Shown in pieces: positions 5,701 through 10,145 of a stretch of DNA of 10,145 nucleotides. Both the position numbers and the translations under genes were made by a program. This DNA is from an uncultured Eubacteriales bacterium (GTDB taxonomy: Bacteria > Bacillota > Clostridia > Oscillospirales > CAG-272): the NCBI GenBank assembly GCA_900546315.1, contig URCP01000100.1, positions 1 through 10,145 on the forward strand, read 5' to 3'. Below the pieces are notes generated by a model. The model did no database searches and was not told the DNA's origin. It saw only the letters and a list, made by a program, of their open reading frames with translations. Every line of letters begins with the position of its first letter. The first letter of the stretch is position 1.

Positions 5701-7113
5701 ATGGTCTTCTCAAGTCTCGAATTCCTCCTGATGTTTCTGACAATCACCCTCCTCGTCTACTTCATAGTACCGCTGAAAATCAGAAACATCGTCCTCCTCA
5801 TCGTCAGCCTCATATTCTACGGCTGGGGCGAACCCGTCTACGTCTTTCTGATGATCTTCACCATAGCCGTCGACTACATCTTCGGCCTCCTCGTAGAGCG
5901 GAACCTCAAAAAAGACGACCGGAAGAGGGCTAAAACCTGCCTTGTTCTGAGCATCGTCATCAACCTCTCCATCCTCGGCTTCTTCAAATACTACGACTTC
6001 TTCGTCTCCAACCTCAGACTCATCCCCGGTCTCTCCGGTCTGCCGCTCCTCGGACTCAGCCTCCCGATCGGCATCTCCTTCTACACCTTCCAGGCGCTCT
6101 CCTACGTCATCGACGTCTACCGCGGCGACACCGGCGCACAGCACAATGCCGCCGCCTTCGGAGCCTACGTCACCCTCTACCCGCAGCTCATCGCCGGCCC
6201 GATCGTCCGCTACAAGGACGTAGACGACCAGCTCACCGAACGCGAACACAGTGTCCCACTCTTCGCCGACGGCGTCCGCACCTTCGTCGCCGGAATGGGC
6301 AAGAAAGTCCTCCTCGCCAACATGGCAGGGCAACTCTGGGAATATTTCAAAGCGACCCCGACCGACGAACGCACAGTCGTCGGCGCGTGGCTCGGAATGC
6401 TCTGCTACACCTTCCAGATCTACTTCGACTTCTCCGGATACTCCGACATGGCGATCGGACTCGGAAAAATGATCGGCTTCCGGTTCCTCGAAAACTTCAA
6501 CTATCCGTACATATCGAAAAGCATAACCGAATTCTGGCGCCGCTGGCACATCTCGCTCGGCACATGGTTCCGTGAATACGTCTACATCCCCCTCGGCGGC
6601 AACAGGTGCTCGAGAGCGAAAAACCTCCGCAACATCTTCATCGTATGGTTTCTGACCGGCTTCTGGCACGGCGCAAGCTGGAACTACATCCTCTGGGGAC
6701 TCTACTATTTTGTGCTCCTCATGATCGAAAAGACCTTCCTGCTCGAAAAGCTGAAGAAAGCCCCCGCCGTCGTCTCGCACATCTACACGATGTTCTTCGT
6801 CGTCATCGGCTGGCTCCTGTTCGTCTTCGAGGATCTTTCGACCGGAGTCGTCTGGCTCGGGAATATGTTCGGCGTCGGCGTTTCCGGCGTTGCGAGCGGG
6901 TCCGACGTGTACAACCTCCTGCGCAACCTCATATTCTTCGCGATACTCGTCGTCGCCTGCACGCCGCTCCCGAAGAAGCTCTGGAAAAAGTTCACCGACA
7001 GCTCCGCGGCAGTGAAAACGATAAGCGCCGTCGGCTGTACGCTGATGCTCCTTCTGTGCATGGCGTACCTTGTCGACTCGACGTTCAACCCGTTCCTGTA
7101 TTTCAGGTTCTGA
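5701..7113 (+). CDS. MBOAT-family O-acyltransferase, AlgI/DltB type
   Basis: The 470-residue polytopic membrane protein has about ten or more hydrophobic segments and the usual length of AlgI homologues. It shows the family blocks FKYYDFF (95-101), LPIGISFYTFQALSYVIDVYRG (121-142), YPQLIAGPIVRY (160-171), the FDFSGYSDMAIGLG signature (242-255), EFWRRWHISLGTWFREYVYIPLGG (277-300) and FLTGFWHGASWNY (317-329). The invariant histidines are His283 and His323; the latter corresponds to the catalytic His of AlgI. These enzymes pass acetyl groups across the membrane to a partner that acetylates an extracellular polysaccharide or wall polymer. The next gene is a DHHW/AlgJ-like protein, the expected partner. 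No DltA- or DltC-like genes are present, so teichoic acid D-alanylation is unlikely. Codons are strongly C-ending. The target polymer is not identifiable here. Confidence 0.93.
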   Translation: MVFSSLEFLLMFLTITLLVYFIVPLKIRNIVLLIVSLIFYGWGEPVYVFLMIFTIAVDYIFGLLVERNLKKDDRKRAKTCLVLSIVINLSILGFFKYYDFFVSNLRLIPGLSGLPLLGLSLPIGISFYTFQALSYVIDVYRGDTGAQHNAAAFGAYVTLYPQLIAGPIVRYKDVDDQLTEREHSVPLFADGVRTFVAGMGKKVLLANMAGQLWEYFKATPTDERTVVGAWLGMLCYTFQIYFDFSGYSDMAIGLGKMIGFRFLENFNYPYISKSITEFWRRWHISLGTWFREYVYIPLGGNRCSRAKNLRNIFIVWFLTGFWHGASWNYILWGLYYFVLLMIEKTFLLEKLKKAPAVVSHIYTMFFVVIGWLLFVFEDLSTGVVWLGNMFGVGVSGVASGSDVYNLLRNLIFFAILVVACTPLPKKLWKKFTDSSAAVKTISAVGCTLMLLLCMAYLVDSTFNPFLYFRF

Positions 7114-7124
7114 CAGAGGTGGTA

Positions 7125-7148
7125 AGTCTGAAAATAAATTTTCAGACT
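7125..7148 (+). repeat. Perfect 11-bp inverted repeat just after the MBOAT gene
   Basis: AGTCTGAAAAT (7125-7135), two A bases, then ATTTTCAGACT (7138-7148). It starts 11 bases after the MBOAT stop. The stem is AT-rich at the loop end and no U-tract follows (AAACAGTTTT), so it is a poor terminator. It directly abuts the three-way-junction element. Confidence 0.7.
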
Positions 7149-7150
7149 AA

Positions 7151-7231
7151 ACAGTTTTGAGGCTTTCACGACATAGGGTCGTGAATTTTGAAAGCCGGAC
7201 AAGCCGTCTTTCAAAACCGCCTCAAAACTGT
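7151..7231 (+). other. Structured three-way-junction element between acyltransferase and DHHW genes
   Basis: Three nested stems account for nearly every base. P1 is ACAGTTTTGAGGC (7151-7163) with 7219-7231, 13 perfect pairs. P2 is TCACGAC (7166-7172) with GTCGTGA (7178-7184), loop ATAGG. P3 is TTTTGAAAG plus CGG (7186-7198) with CCG plus CTTTCAAAA (7204-7216), one C/T mismatch, loop ACAAG. The joining strands are only 1 to 2 bases. A competing stem, GGCTTTCA (7161-7168) with TGAAAGCC (7189-7196), would disrupt P1, P2 and P3, so two folds are possible. It could be a cis-acting RNA in the operon leader of the DHHW gene, a small RNA, or a MITE-like palindromic element with 13-base terminal inverted repeats; flanking duplication is at most AA. 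I do not recognise the family. Confidence 0.6.
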
Positions 7232-7260
7232 AAGTTACTACGAAAGGCATGGTCATAAAG

Positions 7261-8451
7261 ATGAAAAAATATAAAATATATGATATATTAACGATAGCCG
7301 GTCTTCTCGTCACAATCTACGGCTTCGCGCTTGCGACCCTTATCCTCCCGGACAAGGATTTTTCGGAGGACGAGAACCGATACCTCCAGCAGAAGCCGAA
7401 GTTCTCGATCAGCGCGCTCACAAGCGGCAAATTCACCTCCGAGATCGCGACCTACTTCTCGGACCAGATTCCGCTCAGGAACGTCTTCGTCGGCACGAAA
7501 GCGGTCGTTGAGATAGCCATGCAGAAGCAGGAGAACGACGATGTCCTGCTCGGCTCCGACGGATACCTCATCCCGAAGAACGACCACCCGGACTACGACC
7601 GCGCCGGAAAGAACATCAAGGCGATAAACCGCTTTTCCGAGACGCTGATCACCTCGTCCGACTCGTCGCTTTCCGTCGATATGCGGGTCGCCATAGCCGG
7701 AAGACCTCAGGACGTCCTGACGCGCTATATCCCCGCGATTTACCCGGCGGAGCACTACACCGACCGGATATTCACCGATATCTGCGGAGAACTCGCGGCG
7801 CCGTCGATCGATCTTCTGACCCCCCTGACCTCGCGCGCCGACGCCGGGGAATATGTCTACTACCGCACCGACCACCACTGGACGACCCTCGGCGCGTATT
7901 ACGCGTACTGCGAAATAATGAAATCCTTTGACATGGAGCCGTATCCGCTTGAGCACTTCACGCGCGAAATCGTCTCCGAAGAGTTCTACGGCACGACATG
8001 GTCGAAAGCCGGCATGAAATGGATAAAGCCGGACGAGATGGAATACTTCCGCTGGGACGGCGACACCGATATGGTGACAGAGATCACCGACACCGGGAGA
8101 GTGATCGACGGGATGTACGACCTCGATCGCCTCGAAGTCAAGGACAAATACAGCTCCTTCATAGGCGGCAACAACGGATACGTGAAGATATATCCAAAAG
8201 AAGGAACAGCGCTCGCCGCTGAAAAGCGCGAAAAGCTCATCCTCATCAAGGACAGCTTCGGGCACTCCGTGGCGCCCTTCCTCGCCGAGCATTTCGACCT
8301 CGAGATACTCGACCTCCGCTACTACAAGCTCCAGGTGATAGACTTCGTCGCGGAGTCTGACGCCGACAAGCTCCTCGTCCTCGTCAACGCCGACAGCCTC
8401 GTCACCTCGAACTCCCTTGCCATGCTGAACCTCGGTCTTGGCGGCAACTGA
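7261..8451 (+). CDS. DHHW-family protein (AlgJ/AlgX-like SGNH), probable polysaccharide O-acetylation partner
   Basis: From ATG 7261 the protein has 396 residues. An N-terminal signal-anchor helix (about 8-30) places the rest outside the cell. The region FSEDENRYLQQKPKFS (34-49) followed by FSDQIPLRN (66-74) is typical of AlgJ-like proteins, as is the signature YRTDHHWTTLGAYYAY (201-216). LILIKDSFGHS (326-336) carries the probable nucleophile Ser332; Asp204 and His206 would complete the SGNH-type triad. It follows the MBOAT gene in the same direction, so it should receive acetyl groups from that protein and acetylate a surface glycan. The start is uncertain: AAAGG (7243-7247) is 1 base from an ATG at 7249 and 13 from the ATG at 7261. 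The second is preferred because MKKYK fits a normal n-region; the first would add four residues. Confidence 0.88.
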   Translation: MKKYKIYDILTIAGLLVTIYGFALATLILPDKDFSEDENRYLQQKPKFSISALTSGKFTSEIATYFSDQIPLRNVFVGTKAVVEIAMQKQENDDVLLGSDGYLIPKNDHPDYDRAGKNIKAINRFSETLITSSDSSLSVDMRVAIAGRPQDVLTRYIPAIYPAEHYTDRIFTDICGELAAPSIDLLTPLTSRADAGEYVYYRTDHHWTTLGAYYAYCEIMKSFDMEPYPLEHFTREIVSEEFYGTTWSKAGMKWIKPDEMEYFRWDGDTDMVTEITDTGRVIDGMYDLDRLEVKDKYSSFIGGNNGYVKIYPKEGTALAAEKREKLILIKDSFGHSVAPFLAEHFDLEILDLRYYKLQVIDFVAESDADKLLVLVNADSLVTSNSLAMLNLGLGGN

Positions 8452-8504
8452 TGATATGAACTCTCAAAGAAAGAAGAAAAGCCAACCAGGCTCATAAGAT
8501 CGCA

Positions 8505-9653
8505 ATGAACAAGAACTTCCGCACAATCTCCCTATTCTTCGCGAACGCCCTTGTCTACGGGCTGAACTCCCTGTACTACTGCTTCATCCAGATCTACATC
8601 GGCGAATACCACCCGGACAATATCGCCGGGATCCTCCTATCAATCGGACCGTTCGTCTCGATCTTCGCGCCGGTATTCTGGGGAATATTCGCCGACAAAG
8701 CAAAATCAAAGAATCTCGTCCTCGCAATATCAATCATAGGCTCCGCCGTATTCTACTGTCTTCTCGGCGCCGGTCACTCCTTCTGGTATCTCGCGGCGAT
8801 GCTGGTTTTAGTGATGTTCTTCATGTCCCCGTTCGGCGGACTCATAGACATCATCACCCTCGAATACACAGCGGAAAACAATGTCTCCTACGGACCCATC
8901 CGCATCTGCGGCACCATCGCTTTCGGCGGGCTTCCGATGCTCCTCAGCGGCTTTACGGGAGACAACATCTTCGTGATATTCTACGCCTACGCCGTCTGCG
9001 CCGTCGCCGCAGCCGTCTTCGTAACGCTCTCCCCAAAAGTCGCCGGACACAGCACAACCGAAAAACAACCCGGCATCCTCCCCCTCTTCAAAGACGGACG
9101 TCTCATGCTGATCTTCATCTTCGTCGGCATATCTCAGTTCACCTGGGCATACTACCTCAACAGCTTCCCGAACCACCTGACAGGCGATCTTGGTCTTCCG
9201 CAGACAATCTGGGGCATAAACACCTTCCTCACCGCCGCCGGAGAAATTCCCTTCTTCCTCATGTTCACAAGACTCTTCGATAAAATGGGAATGAAAAAAC
9301 TCCTCCTCGTCAGCCTCGCCCTCGTAACCCTCAGATACGCCGCCCTCGCGTTTCTCACAAACGTACCCATAATGCTCATAGTCGGCTTCGTAACCGGCTC
9401 CGCCACCACGATCTTCACCTACTGCGGCTCCGTCTACATAAACGAGAACATCGCTCCTGAATCCAAAGCCTCCGCCAACTCCCTCATGTACGCCCTCGGC
9501 AACGGTATTCCAAAAGTCCTCGCGGGAGTCCTCGGCGGGCAAATGACAACAATCTTCGGATTCACGGTATCAATGATAATCTGCACCGCACTCTGCGCGG
9601 GCGGTCTTATGTGTTTCTTTATTACGCAAAGGACAAAAAAACTCAGCTACTGA
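8505..9653 (+). CDS. MFS transporter, LacY/NupG-like (MFS_1_like)
   Basis: The 382-residue protein has about twelve hydrophobic segments in two halves. WGIFADKAKSK (59-69) and FTRLFDKMGMKK (254-265) sit at equivalent loops between helices 2-3 and 8-9, in the place of the MFS motif-A loop. YGPIRICGTIAF (129-140) resembles the GRIRLWGSIGF segment of the LacY/NupG-type proton symporters, and YINENIAPESKASANS (311-326) is the usual loop before helix 11. A sugar, oligosaccharide or nucleoside is the likely substrate, but it cannot be read from the sequence. The start at 8505 has only a weak purine-rich ribosome binding region. The gene is 53 bases after the DHHW gene with no clear promoter, so it may be the last gene of that operon. 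It ends just before the second palindromic repeat. Confidence 0.87.
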   Translation: MNKNFRTISLFFANALVYGLNSLYYCFIQIYIGEYHPDNIAGILLSIGPFVSIFAPVFWGIFADKAKSKNLVLAISIIGSAVFYCLLGAGHSFWYLAAMLVLVMFFMSPFGGLIDIITLEYTAENNVSYGPIRICGTIAFGGLPMLLSGFTGDNIFVIFYAYAVCAVAAAVFVTLSPKVAGHSTTEKQPGILPLFKDGRLMLIFIFVGISQFTWAYYLNSFPNHLTGDLGLPQTIWGINTFLTAAGEIPFFLMFTRLFDKMGMKKLLLVSLALVTLRYAALAFLTNVPIMLIVGFVTGSATTIFTYCGSVYINENIAPESKASANSLMYALGNGIPKVLAGVLGGQMTTIFGFTVSMIICTALCAGGLMCFFITQRTKKLSY

Positions 9654-9666
9654 TAATCGTTCGCTT

Positions 9667-9730
9667 GCAGGGGAGGAAAAACCTTTGAAAAGGTTTTTCC
9701 TCCCCTGCACCCCTCCTTTTCTAAACTTTT
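9667..9730. repeat. Palindromic intergenic repeat, copy 2
   Basis: Arms 9667-9686 and 9689-9708 are perfect 20-base reverse complements around the core CTTTGAAAAG (9683-9692). The tail contains CACCCC and ends in TAAACTTTT (9722-9730), as in copy 1 at 5467-5537. It begins 13 bases after the MFS stop. A stem this strong followed by a T-rich stretch could terminate the MFS transcript. Confidence 0.8.
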
Positions 9731-9753
9731 ATACATTAAGGAAAACAACACAC

Positions 9754-10145
9754 ATGACACACGCTATCGGGAAAATGGCAAATCAAATATACGAGACGAC
9801 AAAAAATGACTGCTCCATATACCTATACGGGTCAGTCACGCTCGATGATTTCAGAGAAGGCTGGAGCGACATCGATATAATCGCGCTCACCGGGCACAAA
9901 ATGTCAGACGATGAAGAAAACACCCTCGTTTACCTGCGGCAGAAAATGATGAAGGACAACCCAATATACCGCTCCTTCGAAGGCGTCATCCTCCCCCTCG
10001 CCGACCTCATCTCCGAAACCCCGTCCCGCGCCGTATACTGGGGCACCAGCGGTCAGAAGATCACCGACGACTTCACCGCCGATCCCTTCCTCATGAAACA
10101 GCTCACAACCTCCGCGAAGCTCCTTATCGGCAATGACATCCGCGC
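9754..10145 (+). CDS. Nucleotidyltransferase (aminoglycoside adenylyltransferase-like), 5' part only
   Basis: An open frame of 130 codons runs off the right edge. Residues 22-43, IYLYGS-VTLDDFREGW-SDIDIIA, contain the nucleotidyltransferase-fold signature: Gly26-Ser27, then Asp39 and Asp41 (GS-x11-DxD), the metal-binding pair. The layout resembles ANT(3'')/ANT(9)-type streptomycin/spectinomycin adenylyltransferases and the related uncharacterised proteins with a DUF4111-type C-terminal domain. The later VILPLADLISETPSRAVYWGTSG segment also fits that group. True resistance activity cannot be claimed, because many chromosomal homologues have no known substrate and the C-terminal half is missing. 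AAGGA (9738-9742) lies 11 bases before ATG. The gene is separated from the MFS gene by the palindromic repeat, so it is probably transcribed on its own; TATACAT at 9730-9736 is a weak -10 candidate. Confidence 0.8.
   Translation, partial: MTHAIGKMANQIYETTKNDCSIYLYGSVTLDDFREGWSDIDIIALTGHKMSDDEENTLVYLRQKMMKDNPIYRSFEGVILPLADLISETPSRAVYWGTSGQKITDDFTADPFLMKQLTTSAKLLIGNDIR

Noticed and set aside
5710..6780. 356-codon open frame on the minus strand across the MBOAT gene
   Set aside because: Acidic, low-complexity antisense of a clear membrane acyltransferase; no ribosome binding site or recognisable domain.
7125..7148. Intrinsic terminator between the MBOAT and DHHW genes
   Set aside because: The stem is perfect but no U-tract follows it, and no promoter is evident before the DHHW gene, so read-through in one operon is more likely.
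7288..8292. 334-codon open frame on the minus strand across the DHHW gene
   Set aside because: Antisense shadow caused by codon bias; the plus strand carries the DHHW signature and the SGNH residues.
8451..8496. Short lysine-rich reading frame (ATG 8456, 13 codons) before the MFS gene
   Set aside because: Too short, out of frame with the MFS gene, without a ribosome binding site or a following hairpin that would suggest a leader peptide.
8808..9542. 244-codon open frame on the minus strand across the MFS gene
   Set aside because: Antisense shadow rich in Glu and Gly; the plus strand gives a normal twelve-helix transporter.

Overview
The window looks like chromosomal DNA of a gut- or rumen-type member of the Clostridia. 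The grounds are strong AAGGAG-type ribosome binding sites, sigma-A-like promoters, a CUT1-type sugar-binding lipoprotein, an SDR of the D-mannonate oxidoreductase type, and two copies of a C-rich palindromic intergenic repeat. I have seen similar repeats in Oscillospiraceae-like genomes, but that is recollection, not a search. Nine protein genes or gene fragments can be supported. No rRNA, tRNA, CRISPR array or recognisable transposase gene is visible.

Left part (1-3300): on the minus strand there is a fragment of a second sugar-binding protein (homology 133-264), lying directly behind an intact 487-residue solute-binding lipoprotein (279-1742). Beyond the fragment, 1-132 is unrelated DNA that ends in a 46-base imperfect palindrome at the window edge. 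An AraC-family regulator (1857-2729) is divergent from the lipoprotein gene, and the two share an 85-base control region with back-to-back TATAAT boxes. Next comes a small beta-sandwich protein of the Anabaena sensory rhodopsin transducer (ASRT) family (2878-3246), which ends at a terminator shared with the convergent gene that follows.

Middle (3312-5700): a secreted protein of unknown function with a C-terminal membrane anchor lies on the minus strand. It has a perfect consensus promoter overlapped by a perfect inverted repeat, and probably starts at GTG. A 349-base AT-rich, palindrome-rich region separates it from a divergent SDR oxidoreductase, probably D-mannonate oxidoreductase (fructuronate reductase). 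The ASRT and SDR genes share a promoter-region block, which hints at co-regulation.

Right part (5701-10145): an AlgI-type MBOAT O-acyltransferase and a DHHW/AlgJ-like SGNH protein form a probable surface-glycan O-acetylation pair. Between them lies an unusual 81-base element that folds on paper into a near-perfect three-way junction. A LacY/NupG-like MFS transporter follows, then the second palindromic repeat, then the start of a nucleotidyltransferase that runs off the window.

Taken together, the left half reads as sugar sensing, uptake and uronate metabolism, and the right half as cell-surface polysaccharide acetylation plus transport. The least explained items are the three-way-junction element, the promoter block shared by ASRT and SDR, the palindromic repeat pair with compensatory arm changes, and the lipoprotein gene fragment.
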